A stretch of 41,891 bases of DNA from JADFUZ01 sp034430415 (GTDB lineage: Bacteria > Chloroflexota > Dehalococcoidia > GIF9 > AB-539-J10). The position numbers were made by a program, and so were the translations under genes. This document shows, piece after piece, positions 16,314 to 25,271 of the stretch. Below the pieces are notes generated by a model. That model did no database searches. It saw only the letters and a list, made by a program, of their open reading frames with translations, and was not told the DNA's origin. The stretch spans positions 1-41,891 of the forward strand of contig DAOUEN010000075.1 of NCBI GenBank assembly GCA_034430415.1, written 5' to 3'. Position 1 is the stretch's first letter, and every line of letters begins with the position of its first letter.

Positions 16314-18251
16314 CTACGTCGGCTTACTCAGGGCCTTTTCTTTGGCGGCTGCGTCTTCCGGGGGCAATTCGGTGATAGGGGAGAGCTTGACCACCGCGTT
16401 GTACTCGGGGGGGCAGACGGATAGACAGATGCCGCAGTTAACGCATTTCTCCTGGTCGATGTGCTTTATCTCGCCGGCACCCCCCTTGATGGCTTCAGTA
16501 GGACAAGTGAGGACGCAATGCTCACAGGACCTATCGCATCTATCGGGTAGAATGTAGTAGGCAGTGAGCCGGGTGCAGACCTTGGCGGGGCACGTTTTCT
16601 TCAGAATATGTGCTTCGTATTCGTCCCGGAAGTAGCGAATGGTGGTGAGCACAGGATTAGGGGCCGTGCGCCCCAGGGCGCATAGAGCACCGCCTTTGAC
16701 GTCTGTGGCGAGTTCAAGGAGAGAGTCGATGTCTTCAAGCCTGGCTTGGCCAGCACTGATGTCCTCGAGTATCCTGAGCATCTGCAGGGTTCCCAAACGA
16801 CATGGAGTGCATTTGCCGCAGGATTCCCTGGTACTGAAGTCAAGGAAGAATTTGGCGGCGTCGACCGGGCAGTTGTCTTCATCCATGGCAATCATGCCCC
16901 CTGAGCCCATCATCGAGCCGGCTTGGAGGAGAGAATCGAAATCAACAGGGGTGTCCAGCAGGGCTTCAGGAAGACAACCGCCAGAAGGGCCGCCTATCTG
17001 CACAGCTTTCAGCCGCTTCTGGTTGGGAATACCGCCGGCGATGTCGTAGATGATCTGACGCAAAGTTGTCCCCATGGGCACTTCCGTCAGGCCCGAGTTG
17101 GTGATCTTACCCGCCAGGGTGAACAGGGCAGTACCCTTGCTTCCCTCGGTGCCGATGGAGGCGAACCAGTCTGCTCCCCGCTCAATGATCAAAGGAACGT
17201 AAGAGAAGGTCTTGACGTTATTTAGCAAGGTAGGCTTGTGCCACAGTCCATCCTCCGCGGGGTAGGGTGGTCTGGGGCGGGGCTCACTCATTCTACCTTC
17301 AACAGCAGCCAGCAATGCCGTCTCCTCACCGGAGACGAAAGCACCGGCCCCTTTGGTCAGCTGTATGTGGAAGGCAAAGCCAGTGCCCAGGATGTCGTTG
17401 CCGAGAAGGCCCAGGCTGGTGGCTTGCTCCAGGGCAACGTTGAGACGCTCGATGGCCAGAGGGTATTCGGCACGAACATAGATGTAACCCCGGGCAGCGC
17501 CGATGGCATAGCCGGCTATGATCATTCCCTCGATGACCTGCTGCGGGTCGCTTTCCAGGATGTCGCGGTCCATGAAAGCACCAGGGTCTCCTTCGTCAGC
17601 ATTGCATATGACATACTTAGGCGTTCCTGTAGCCCTACGACAGAGCTCCCACTTGCGTCCGGTAGGAAAGCCGGCACCGCCTCTGCCCCGTAGTCCTGAC
17701 CGGGCCACCCCATCGATTACCTCTGCAGGCTGCATTTTGAGTGCCCTCTCCAGCCCCCTATAGCCTCCATTGGCTATGTAGTGATTGATGTTCCCGGGGT
17801 CGATGTAGCCGCAACGGCGCAATATCAGACGGAGCTCGTGATCAAACCTGGGGACCTCCGGTATGTATGGGGCTTGTTCGCCACCGCCTTCCAGGGTGCC
17901 CAGGGCGAGCTCGAGACACGGGTCATCGGCCACGATATAGCCGTCCACAATGCGGGGGACGATCTCCGGAGTTACATTAGGGTACGCTATGCGGAGTGAC
18001 TGGGGTTTGGATACCACAACCAGTGGCTCGGCGTAACACAATCCGATGCAGCCAACCTGGATAACAGCCACCTGCAGACCTCGCCGCTCCATCTCCTTGT
18101 GGAAGGCGTCAATCGTGTCCAGGGCTCCTGCCGCGCGACCACAGGTGGCAGTTCCGACAAGAACGTATGTACTATCCTGCAGGTCTTGCCATTCTGAATT
18201 GGCTGCACTGCTGATCAGCTCGAAGGTTTTGCTGCGTATCTGAGTCGCCAT
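16314..18251 (-). CDS. nuoF: NADH-binding diaphorase subunit, NuoF/HydB-like (set 2)
   Basis: A 645-residue paralogue of the NuoF-like protein at 10530. The core keeps GLRGRGGAGFPTG, CNADEGDPGAFMDR and SCGKCTPC. Differences: in the N-terminal thioredoxin-like domain the first Cys pair is reduced to one (VGTATCG, with CIGLC later), and the first C-terminal ferredoxin motif is spaced C-x3-C-x2-C-x3-C (CDRSCEHCVLTC) where set 1 has C-x2-C-x2-C-x3-C. The second motif, CVNCGICLSVC, is normal. It follows NuoE2 by 7 bp and has no adjacent catalytic subunit; candidate partners are MetF, the Fe-S protein at 26236 or the CODH complex. Confidence 0.9.
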   Translation of the reverse strand: MATQIRSKTFELISSAANSEWQDLQDSTYVLVGTATCGRAAGALDTIDAFHKEMERRGLQVAVIQVGCIGLCYAEPLVVVSKPQSLRIAYPNVTPEIVPRIVDGYIVADDPCLELALGTLEGGGEQAPYIPEVPRFDHELRLILRRCGYIDPGNINHYIANGGYRGLERALKMQPAEVIDGVARSGLRGRGGAGFPTGRKWELCRRATGTPKYVICNADEGDPGAFMDRDILESDPQQVIEGMIIAGYAIGAARGYIYVRAEYPLAIERLNVALEQATSLGLLGNDILGTGFAFHIQLTKGAGAFVSGEETALLAAVEGRMSEPRPRPPYPAEDGLWHKPTLLNNVKTFSYVPLIIERGADWFASIGTEGSKGTALFTLAGKITNSGLTEVPMGTTLRQIIYDIAGGIPNQKRLKAVQIGGPSGGCLPEALLDTPVDFDSLLQAGSMMGSGGMIAMDEDNCPVDAAKFFLDFSTRESCGKCTPCRLGTLQMLRILEDISAGQARLEDIDSLLELATDVKGGALCALGRTAPNPVLTTIRYFRDEYEAHILKKTCPAKVCTRLTAYYILPDRCDRSCEHCVLTCPTEAIKGGAGEIKHIDQEKCVNCGICLSVCPPEYNAVVKLSPITELPPEDAAAKEKALSKPT

Positions 18252-18259
18252 GTGTGTGG

Positions 18260-18772
18260 CTACGAGGATTCCTCATGTCTCGATAACTCTTGCTGCACTT
18301 CTTGCTTATAGGGCACCAAAGCCTCCTCGACCTTGTAGGGCGTCAGTCTGGGAAAGATCTTTTTCCCTATTACTGTCACCGGAGCCAGCATGCAACAGCC
18401 GATGCAGGCCACCCTTTCCAGACTGAAATTGCCGTCCATGGTAATGCCTCCGACCTTGATGTCGAGTTGCCTCTCCAGGGCTTCCAGAATGAGTTTGCCT
18501 CCGGCCAGATGGCAGGCGGTCCCCATACAGACCTCAATATGATACTTGCCCAGGGGTATGAAACGAAACTGGTTATAGAACGTGGCCACTCCCCAGACCT
18601 GAACCGGAGGTACTTCGAGGAAGCTGGCGATGTCCTGTATTGCTATCTGGGGGAGATACCCGAAAGCGGCCTGGATTTCCTGTAGCAGGGGAATGAGGTT
18701 GCTCTTCTCTTTGTTGTAGGAGCCTAGGAGCACGGCGACAACCTGGTGAGCTTGCTCCCTTGTAGTGGTCAT
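18260..18772 (-). CDS. nuoE: NuoE-like [2Fe-2S] subunit (set 2)
   Basis: A 170-residue NuoE/HydC-like protein with LIPLLQEIQAAFGYLP and the cluster ligands in CMGTAC and CIGCC. It is clearly paralogous to the protein at 12404. Its ATG overlaps the TGA of cdhE (ATGA, 18769-18772), so it is translationally coupled to the corrinoid Fe-S protein large subunit and followed by NuoF2. The position ties this electron-transfer pair to the acetyl-CoA synthase module and not to formate dehydrogenase. Confidence 0.9.
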   Translation of the reverse strand: MTTTREQAHQVVAVLLGSYNKEKSNLIPLLQEIQAAFGYLPQIAIQDIASFLEVPPVQVWGVATFYNQFRFIPLGKYHIEVCMGTACHLAGGKLILEALERQLDIKVGGITMDGNFSLERVACIGCCMLAPVTVIGKKIFPRLTPYKVEEALVPYKQEVQQELSRHEESS

Positions 18773-20133
18773 CCCTTAAGTTGTCTGGCAAATTCGGGAA
18801 GGAAGGTTCCTATTCCGGTGATCTCCCTGGGGCCAACTACTATTTCCCATTCAAGGTTCAAGGCATCCTCGAGTTCGCCCTTGATTCGTGCCACTTTGCC
18901 TGGGATAACCAGCTTTCTGGTTTTCACCTTATCGGCGATGCCGCACTTCTTGATGAAGGCACCTATGGAGTCGCCGCTGAACTTGCCGGCTGCCCAGGCG
19001 GTGAGGACTCCGAGCCCCTCGGCGTCCTTGACGCAAACGTAGGCCGGGACCTTGGTGGCCTCAACTGCTGATGATACCAGGAAATACGTGAGAGCCCAGT
19101 TGGAGGTCACCAGAACCGGGGAGTGCTCATCGGGTTTGCCCACCTCGTAGTACTTCTCTTCCACAGCCATTGGGAAACGGGGGTCGGTGTAGATATTGAG
19201 TCGGTCAACCAAGAGGGGCAGCAGAGAGTATCGGTCGAAATCTGAAAGGACGATAATGCTGGCCCATTTGGTGATGAAGAGTGAGGCGGTCAGAGCCTCC
19301 TTCAATTTGTCTTCGGCCATGAGGAACGGCAGGGCTATGGTGGGATAGCCGAGGGGTCTGAAGCCCTGCTTGAGAGCCGCTCTCCGGATAAGAGTCTGGT
19401 CCCTTACCGCCTCCAGCGGATTTCTGGAGCCCGGATCGAGTACTACATCTTCAATGCCGGCATCCTTTAGCCTGGCGGTCAACGCCACTAGGTCTTCTAT
19501 GCTCTTCCCCCGGACTGCCACGGGAGTAGGTTTCTCCTTGATTCTGGGGATGGCTGTCTCCAGGGTGTCCGCAGTTATGGGGTAGAGCAGGGGCTGTCTA
19601 TCAGCGCATACGTCGCGGGCTGAAAACAAGGCATCCATGTCTTCCGAGATGAGCACCATGCCGAGATCGGTGGTCTCGCAGGCTTTCTGGACCAAGCCAA
19701 CGAACTTGCCCTTGTTACCTGATTCGAACCGCAGCGCCAGGAGGTCTGCGTTCAAAGTGACGCCGACCCAGGGGAACTGCAAGTCCTGCACCTTGGCAAT
19801 CTTGGCGGCGGCTTCCGCCTCGCTTTCCTTATCCGAGATCAGAAGGGCGATGCCCGGCGGATGCACAAATGTCTTTTCGTGCCTGTATACCACCTCTTCG
19901 TCCCCGATCTGAACCATGTTCTCTCCGGAGCCTATGGCGATGGGCCTTATGGGTGGCGCCAGCAAGTCTATTAGCTGGGCCTTTACCTCTTCAGAGAGAT
20001 AGGGGCATTTGTCCACAGTGGCACCGCCCGACGCCAGCTTCATGGCGAAGGCAAAGCAGGTGGGGAAACCACATTCCTTACATGGTCTCTTTCCGGGCAG
20101 CATCTTCACGATGATGGATCCCGATACTGGCAT
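18769..20133 (-). CDS. acsC: Corrinoid iron-sulfur protein large subunit (CdhE/AcsC, gamma)
   Basis: A 454-residue subunit that binds a [4Fe-4S] cluster and, at its C-terminal domain, the corrinoid that carries the methyl group between AcsE and acetyl-CoA synthase. The N-terminal cluster motif is CKECGFPTC followed by Cys43 (Cys18, 21, 26, 43). The middle is a TIM barrel (VVLDPGSRNPLEAV; GYPTIALPFL) and the C-terminal domain has SNWALTYFLVSSAVEA. Length is normal. AGGAGGT precedes the ATG. It is transcribed after cdhC and coupled to NuoE2. Its small-subunit partner is cdhD at 24351. Confidence 0.95.
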   Translation of the reverse strand: MPVSGSIIVKMLPGKRPCKECGFPTCFAFAMKLASGGATVDKCPYLSEEVKAQLIDLLAPPIRPIAIGSGENMVQIGDEEVVYRHEKTFVHPPGIALLISDKESEAEAAAKIAKVQDLQFPWVGVTLNADLLALRFESGNKGKFVGLVQKACETTDLGMVLISEDMDALFSARDVCADRQPLLYPITADTLETAIPRIKEKPTPVAVRGKSIEDLVALTARLKDAGIEDVVLDPGSRNPLEAVRDQTLIRRAALKQGFRPLGYPTIALPFLMAEDKLKEALTASLFITKWASIIVLSDFDRYSLLPLLVDRLNIYTDPRFPMAVEEKYYEVGKPDEHSPVLVTSNWALTYFLVSSAVEATKVPAYVCVKDAEGLGVLTAWAAGKFSGDSIGAFIKKCGIADKVKTRKLVIPGKVARIKGELEDALNLEWEIVVGPREITGIGTFLPEFARQLKG

Positions 20134-20206
20134 TGCAGACCTCCTGTCAGTTTCAGCTATTCCGAATGGCCGCTCCGCGGGAGCTAGGTATGAGTGCCTG
20201 GGATAA

Positions 20207-21448
20207 CTAGCCGGGGAGTTCCACCTCGCCAGTCATCCAGGGGTGTCCCACCTTCTCCAGGAATTGCAGCAACTCGTCTGTGTCCTTGACATCCTCCTCG
20301 GTGGCGATCTTGTCGTACACCCCGTCTGCCTGGAAGGCTTCCTTGTACCGCTCCTTGATGTCCTTGGGCACCCAGACTATCCTCTTTCTCCCTCCGTCGG
20401 CTTGAATGAACTTGGGAGACCTTAATTGCTCCAGACCGGTGCCCAGCCTGCCTTCTACCTGTTTCCCGCCGGAGGTCTCTCCGGCCATATGGGAGAAAGT
20501 GTCTCCCACGACAGTGTTTCCTTTGAACTCCCGATGTACCACTCCGAAGCCGTCTACTTCGGGGATGTAGAAGACGATAGCTTCGAAACAGCCACAGGAG
20601 GTGTGGGGGTGCTCGAAGGCGCTGTAGAGGTAGACTCTATCGTAGGTTCCCAGGGAACGTTCGGCTTCGATCTTGTTTGCGCCGGTGTACTCGCCCTTCA
20701 CGGGGTCTATCAGATCTCCTTTGGGTACGGAGAATATGGGCCCCTCTGGATCGATCTTGGCGGCAGCTCTGCCGTCAAACCAGTTTATGGCCCCGCAATT
20801 GGCAATCCTGTCGGGGGTGATAATGGAGATATGAGTGGGGGCGAAGCTCTGGCAGAGGACGCAGCCGTAGAAGGTATCGACATCTTCATCGTGCAACGTA
20901 CGTGCCCTCTCGTCCCTGGCGGCATAGACTTCCAGAGCATGGGGCAGAAGCTCCTTTACCTTCTCTGGGTCGGTGATGATGGTGGTCTGGATCTTCTCTA
21001 TGATAGACATCTCCGAGGTGTAGAGCAGGTTGTAGATCTCCCCCAGTTCTTTGAGCGAATTGAAGCCCTTCTTGGCGCAGTCCTTGTTCATCCTCAACCA
21101 GGTATCCTGCCTCTGGTTCATGTGATACCAGCCTTCGGTCATGTTGGTGAACATGTGGATCCTGCGCTCGATGATCGCTTCAGCGTCCTTGTCCAACTCC
21201 GCCCCAGCGACATCAATTAGTATAGCTATGGGGTAGCTTCCGGTCCCCTTGTCGTCATCGTGGGGTTGGAGGTCGCTGATGTCAGGGCCGATGACCTCCA
21301 CTTTCTCGTGTTCTATTTCCTCGGGGCTCTTGACGGTTGCCAGTTCGAACTTGCATTCTACTTTTGGTCCGCCGAACTCCAGAAAGAGGTCATCTTTCCT
21401 GACGACCTCGCCTTCGTATTGAGGGCCAATGTCTACATGAAACTCCAT
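20207..21448 (-). CDS. cdhC: Acetyl-CoA synthase, archaeal-type beta subunit (CdhC) with an A-cluster Cys-to-Ser change
   Basis: A 413-residue protein equivalent to the C-terminal part of bacterial AcsB and to archaeal CdhC; the roughly 300-residue CODH-docking domain of AcsB is absent. It condenses CO, a methyl group and CoA on the A-cluster. Ligand residues seen are Cys196 and Cys199 (GCVLCQSFAPTH), Cys218 (RIANCGAINWFDGRA) and the distal-Ni pair Cys285/Cys287 (TSCGCFEAI). Between them the position of the third cubane Cys is Ser208 (codon TCC, 20825-20827), while spacing to Cys199 (9) and Cys218 (10) is exactly that of the family. AAGGAG precedes ATG 21448. Either a real variant or a single-base error would explain the serine. 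Confidence 0.93.
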   Translation of the reverse strand: MEFHVDIGPQYEGEVVRKDDLFLEFGGPKVECKFELATVKSPEEIEHEKVEVIGPDISDLQPHDDDKGTGSYPIAILIDVAGAELDKDAEAIIERRIHMFTNMTEGWYHMNQRQDTWLRMNKDCAKKGFNSLKELGEIYNLLYTSEMSIIEKIQTTIITDPEKVKELLPHALEVYAARDERARTLHDEDVDTFYGCVLCQSFAPTHISIITPDRIANCGAINWFDGRAAAKIDPEGPIFSVPKGDLIDPVKGEYTGANKIEAERSLGTYDRVYLYSAFEHPHTSCGCFEAIVFYIPEVDGFGVVHREFKGNTVVGDTFSHMAGETSGGKQVEGRLGTGLEQLRSPKFIQADGGRKRIVWVPKDIKERYKEAFQADGVYDKIATEEDVKDTDELLQFLEKVGHPWMTGEVELPG

Positions 21449-21451
21449 TGC

Positions 21452-22003
21452 TTACGCTCCTTTCCTCAGATTGTCTATCAGGCTTTCCAGAAATTCCTGC
21501 CACTGCGCATCCTTCTTGAAGTTGGGTAGAGAGTAGTCGGCATTGGGGAAGTAGTACTTGCACAACGTCATTGTCTTCAAGTGAGGAGCGTAGTGCTTGA
21601 GTGCAGAGAGGCTTTGATTCCCAAGATCGCTCCTTATGCCGAATAGGATCACCAGGTCATGGTTTCCCTCTTTCCTTACGCCTCTCCAGCCGGGGTCCTT
21701 AAGAGCATTGGCTATCTCCACTGCATCGTAGGCGCTGTCTGGCTTCACACCCAACTCTTCCATCTTGCCTTTGACAGTCTCCGTGGCGCATATCGGGATT
21801 TTCATAGACCCGGCGATGTCCAGGGCATACTGCAGCAGAAGCTTGCCGTCAGGAGACGCCCCAAGCAGCAGAGGGCCGAGCACCAGGAGCGGTCTTTTGG
21901 CCTTGCGAATCAAGTTGGCGTATTCCGCGGCGTGTTCTACCAGCCTGGCGGATTTCAGCCCGCACAGGACATTTACTCGGTGTAATGGGATTACTGCGCT
22001 CAT
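21452..22003 (-). CDS. cdhB: CODH/ACS complex epsilon subunit (CdhB)
   Basis: A 183-residue Rossmann-like protein with RPLLVLGPLLL, MKIPICATETVKGKM and HDLVILFGIRSDLGNQ, the pattern of archaeal CdhB. In methanogens it binds the CODH alpha subunit in an alpha2-epsilon2 unit and may support electron transfer, though its exact role is unsettled. Its presence between cdhA and cdhC, absent from classical bacterial acs operons, marks this as the archaeal-type complex. It is spaced 3 bp from cdhC. Confidence 0.88.
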   Translation of the reverse strand: MSAVIPLHRVNVLCGLKSARLVEHAAEYANLIRKAKRPLLVLGPLLLGASPDGKLLLQYALDIAGSMKIPICATETVKGKMEELGVKPDSAYDAVEIANALKDPGWRGVRKEGNHDLVILFGIRSDLGNQSLSALKHYAPHLKTMTLCKYYFPNADYSLPNFKKDAQWQEFLESLIDNLRKGA

Positions 22004-22033
22004 TCTTCCCTCCTTCTGGTTGATTGTCTGCTC

Positions 22034-24346
22034 TCAATGTATGACCGCATCCACAGAGACCTTGCTGGGGTAGGTACCGATCAGGGTGGGGAGCCCTACA
22101 GGCTCCTTGGGCTGCCAGCCGATCTCCTGTAGATGTGCCCGCACCTCTTTCTTGTACACCAGGGGGATGTCGGGGTCCCTTCGGACAAAGAGATGGATGT
22201 CTTCAGGAAGGCCCTTGGCTATATACTTCTTGTAGAGCGAGACATAGTGGTTCAGCTTGATTGACCTTCCCTGCGGGGTATCGTTCTTCCTGATGCAGAG
22301 CTTTGCCATCATCACCATGGCCTTCTCCTTGGTCTCGGCCACGTAGGCCAGGTGCTCGGGGGAAGGCTCCCCAGTGTCCACGATCTCTCTCTTGCGGGCA
22401 TCCATAACACTCCAGTCGTCGTCCTCCTTCCGGGAGAGGAACAGTCTCCGGTACTTGGATGAGTGAGGGCCCAGCACTACGGGGACGCCCAATCTGTTGA
22501 ACCCAGTCCCGATGGAAGCGGCTTTCTGAGACATGGCGCCCCAGGCGACGCCGCAGGCTCCCACCCGGTTGAGGACATAGTCAGCCAATACTTCGTAGTT
22601 TGCCCTCAAGGGGAGTCCGGCGAAGATGCTGGCTATCTTTATGGCCGCGCCGGAGATGTGGGCGTTGGAGACGCAGGAGCCGATATTAACCACGCCGCCG
22701 CCATCGAAATCGGGCGGGTATTTCTCATACACAGTCAATCCGTCGGCGTCCTTCTTCATCCCGGCAACCATAGCTGCGCAGCCGGTGAGGACCACGATGT
22801 ACTTCCTCTTGGCGAACTCTTCCACCATGTCGGCGATGTCATCTATATCGGGGTAGTTGGAGCAGCCCACCAGGGCAATGACGCCGGGGATCGTGCCCAG
22901 GGTTATCGGCGCCCCAACGTTTCTAATCTCCGTATCCATAACCGGCCCGCGCCCTACCCTGGCCTTCCAGGTATCCATGCTGGCTCCCATCTGCATTATC
23001 TTGAAGATGGGGACGTGGTTGGGACATTCCTGCTCGCATTTTCCGCAGCCAATACACAGGTTGAACTGCTTCTTTATGAGGTCGAAGTTGCCCTTGGCTA
23101 CCTCGGTTATGCCATCGCCTATGGAGAAGAGGTTGGGACAGACCTGCTCACAAATGCCGCAGTTGGTGCACTTCTTGGCCAGTTCCACAGCTTCCTCGGA
23201 GGTCACCCACGCTTTTCTCCGCTGGGGAGCTATTTCCATAGCGACCCTGACGGCTACCTCGGCCGCCTTGGGGGAGTCAAGTATGGCGAAGTGCTCCTTG
23301 TTATCGAGCATTCGCCTGACGATCTCATCCGTGTCCATGTCGGTGGCATCCTCCAGCCCGTACATCGCCTTGTCCAAACAGGCAATGACCAGCGAGCCGA
23401 CCTTGGATGCCTCCAGGGGGGTGTCGGTTCTAATACACTGTTCGTCGGTCATTATGACATCGGCGATGCCTGCCCTGATGAAGAAGAGCTGGCGGGAAAG
23501 AGGGCCCACGATCTTGGCCCTATCCGAGTACCTGGTTGTCTCCAGAGCAGTGCAGCACACGCCGCATACCTCGACCTTATCCTCGAGGTTGTTCTCCCGC
23601 AGGTAATCGATTACCACTGTGGAGGTGGCCGGGTTGTGGCCTGAGACCAGAATGACGGGCTTGGTCTTGTCTATGGCGCCCCATCCCATTTCCACCAACG
23701 GCACATCGGCGACAGAGGTGGGATAATCGAAGCCAACGATCTGAGCCAGGTCCGCCACCTCCATTCCTACGTGGTCCAGCATGCTGGCATGCAGCGCTTT
23801 GGATTCGTAGTCCAGGTAACTTCCTTCCTGCCCGGTATGGGTGGAGTCAAGCAGATGGGTGATCTCTTTGTAAACGTACTCGATGGCTGTCTTGAGGTCT
23901 GCCAGGGTTTCAGGTTTTAGGCCTACAACCGTCCGTATGTTTGGAGCCTCGATCTCGATGAACGGGCCCAGGTCTATCTTCTTGTCCGGCCCGTGCCTCT
24001 CAGTGAGGAATTCCAGAATGTGCCCTGCATGGGCAGCGTGGGCAGAGCAGCCCATCAAACAGGCCAGGAGTATGAGTCGTCCCTGCTGAGCTGACAGATC
24101 AATGCCGCAGGCTCCCCTCTTGCCGCCCGTGAGGTCGCACTTGCCGTAGGTGCAGAGAGCACACACATCGCAGAACGGGGCGTACCAGGGCGCATACGTT
24201 TTCAGCAGCCTTCTGTCCCAGTTTCTGAGGTCCGGGACCTCTGGCATGGGAGTAGGTCCTACCGGCTCCCAGGGAATCTCGGCCTTTATCAATTCGTGAA
24301 TCTCGTCGAGTTTGGTATGGAGTTTCTTTTCCGCTACTTGTGCCAT
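22034..24346 (-). CDS. cdhA: Ni-Fe carbon monoxide dehydrogenase, archaeal-type alpha subunit (CdhA)
   Basis: A 770-residue catalytic subunit for CO/CO2 interconversion. Residues 59-80 (FCDVCALCTYGKC and Cys80) hold the B/D-cluster ligands. C-cluster ligands are all present by alignment: His237 (SGHNPA), a Cys in CGVCC (261-265), Cys304 (DEQC), Cys495 (VGCSN), Cys523 (TGCAA) and Cys558 (GSCVSN). Between them are two ferredoxin-type motifs, CTNCGICEQVC (from 393) and CIGCGKCEQEC (from 431), which exist in archaeal CdhA but not in bacterial CooS/AcsA. It lies between cdhD and cdhB. A 393-codon open frame on the opposite strand is a composition shadow. Confidence 0.95.
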   Translation of the reverse strand: MAQVAEKKLHTKLDEIHELIKAEIPWEPVGPTPMPEVPDLRNWDRRLLKTYAPWYAPFCDVCALCTYGKCDLTGGKRGACGIDLSAQQGRLILLACLMGCSAHAAHAGHILEFLTERHGPDKKIDLGPFIEIEAPNIRTVVGLKPETLADLKTAIEYVYKEITHLLDSTHTGQEGSYLDYESKALHASMLDHVGMEVADLAQIVGFDYPTSVADVPLVEMGWGAIDKTKPVILVSGHNPATSTVVIDYLRENNLEDKVEVCGVCCTALETTRYSDRAKIVGPLSRQLFFIRAGIADVIMTDEQCIRTDTPLEASKVGSLVIACLDKAMYGLEDATDMDTDEIVRRMLDNKEHFAILDSPKAAEVAVRVAMEIAPQRRKAWVTSEEAVELAKKCTNCGICEQVCPNLFSIGDGITEVAKGNFDLIKKQFNLCIGCGKCEQECPNHVPIFKIMQMGASMDTWKARVGRGPVMDTEIRNVGAPITLGTIPGVIALVGCSNYPDIDDIADMVEEFAKRKYIVVLTGCAAMVAGMKKDADGLTVYEKYPPDFDGGGVVNIGSCVSNAHISGAAIKIASIFAGLPLRANYEVLADYVLNRVGACGVAWGAMSQKAASIGTGFNRLGVPVVLGPHSSKYRRLFLSRKEDDDWSVMDARKREIVDTGEPSPEHLAYVAETKEKAMVMMAKLCIRKNDTPQGRSIKLNHYVSLYKKYIAKGLPEDIHLFVRRDPDIPLVYKKEVRAHLQEIGWQPKEPVGLPTLIGTYPSKVSVDAVIH

Positions 24347-24350
24347 TTGT

Positions 24351-25256
24351 CTATTGTACCTCCATGATTTCTTTGATCAGTTTCAGGGTTTCGGGATGCC
24401 GCAAGACGAGGATGTTCGCTCCGGCCATGAGAAGTGAAAGGGCGGTGATGCCCTCCCATAAGAGACCCTGCTCTCTGTCTTGCATGGCTTGACCGGTCTT
24501 CCAGCACTCCGCCCCCAAATCAGCGATTATGGGCATCTGTGTCATGTTGTCCTTGACGATAACTCCCAGTTGTTTCACCCTTTCCATGAGAGAGAAGCTA
24601 TATTCCATGCCGTAGCCCAATGCCGCAGACTCCGGGTCGATAACGATCCGTTCGGCAGGGAAGAAATGGCCCAGTTTCACATTCAGTTCCTTGAGTAGAT
24701 TGATATCCAGTGGTGTGAGGGCGCTGGCGCGGTGTCCGTGCTCCAGGATTGCCCGGCCCACAACCTCATAGTTCTCCTTGATTACCGGGCCAATGAGCAG
24801 ACTCATGCCGCTACATAGCTCGGCAACCCTGGGCAGCACCTCGGCATCTTTCTTGTCGTCTCCAGAGCCATATACAATCAGGGGTACCCCTATTGACTCG
24901 GCTACAGTCTTGGCCAGTGCTGCCGCTTGATCGGCGGGGCTATCGTTCACCGCAGGGTCCGTACTTACGAGACGGAGGAAGACCGCGTCTGCCCCAAAGC
25001 CTTCACATTTGTTGGCCCATTTAACCGGATTGGACACTACGTCCTTAAAGGGTTCCAGCAGGTGCTCCGGCCATCCCACAGGCTCCATGTCAAGCATTTC
25101 CAGAGCGAACTTCGGGGGATTGGGATTCGACCCTTCATCGAAGAAGTGGAAAGGCAGGATGCTCTCACCCCCTATCTTGAAGGCTTTGCCTCCATTACCT
25201 ATGGTCTCCTCTCTGACTACTCCAGAATGAGCCTCAACCGGAGCGTGATATTCCAT
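24351..25256 (-). CDS. acsD: Corrinoid iron-sulfur protein small subunit (CdhD/AcsD, delta)
   Basis: A 301-residue TIM-barrel subunit that pairs with CdhE to form the corrinoid Fe-S protein. Visible: LPFHFFDEGSNPNPPKFALE near the N-terminus, KCEGFGADAVFLRLVSTDP, PLIVYGSGDDKKDAEVLP and TQMPIIADLGAECWKTGQA. It is shorter than many archaeal CdhD proteins but in the range of bacterial AcsD. GGAGGT precedes the ATG. It sits 4 bp upstream of cdhA and 15 bp after acsE, so methyl-transfer and CO-handling genes are interleaved in one transcript. Confidence 0.93.
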   Translation of the reverse strand: MEYHAPVEAHSGVVREETIGNGGKAFKIGGESILPFHFFDEGSNPNPPKFALEMLDMEPVGWPEHLLEPFKDVVSNPVKWANKCEGFGADAVFLRLVSTDPAVNDSPADQAAALAKTVAESIGVPLIVYGSGDDKKDAEVLPRVAELCSGMSLLIGPVIKENYEVVGRAILEHGHRASALTPLDINLLKELNVKLGHFFPAERIVIDPESAALGYGMEYSFSLMERVKQLGVIVKDNMTQMPIIADLGAECWKTGQAMQDREQGLLWEGITALSLLMAGANILVLRHPETLKLIKEIMEVQ

Positions 25257-25271
25257 ACTTAACTTACCTCC

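Noticed and set aside
22463..23644. 393-codon open frame on the plus strand opposite cdhA
   Set aside because: It lies wholly opposite a strongly conserved gene and its translation has no family motif; GC-rich codon bias on the real strand keeps the antisense frame open.
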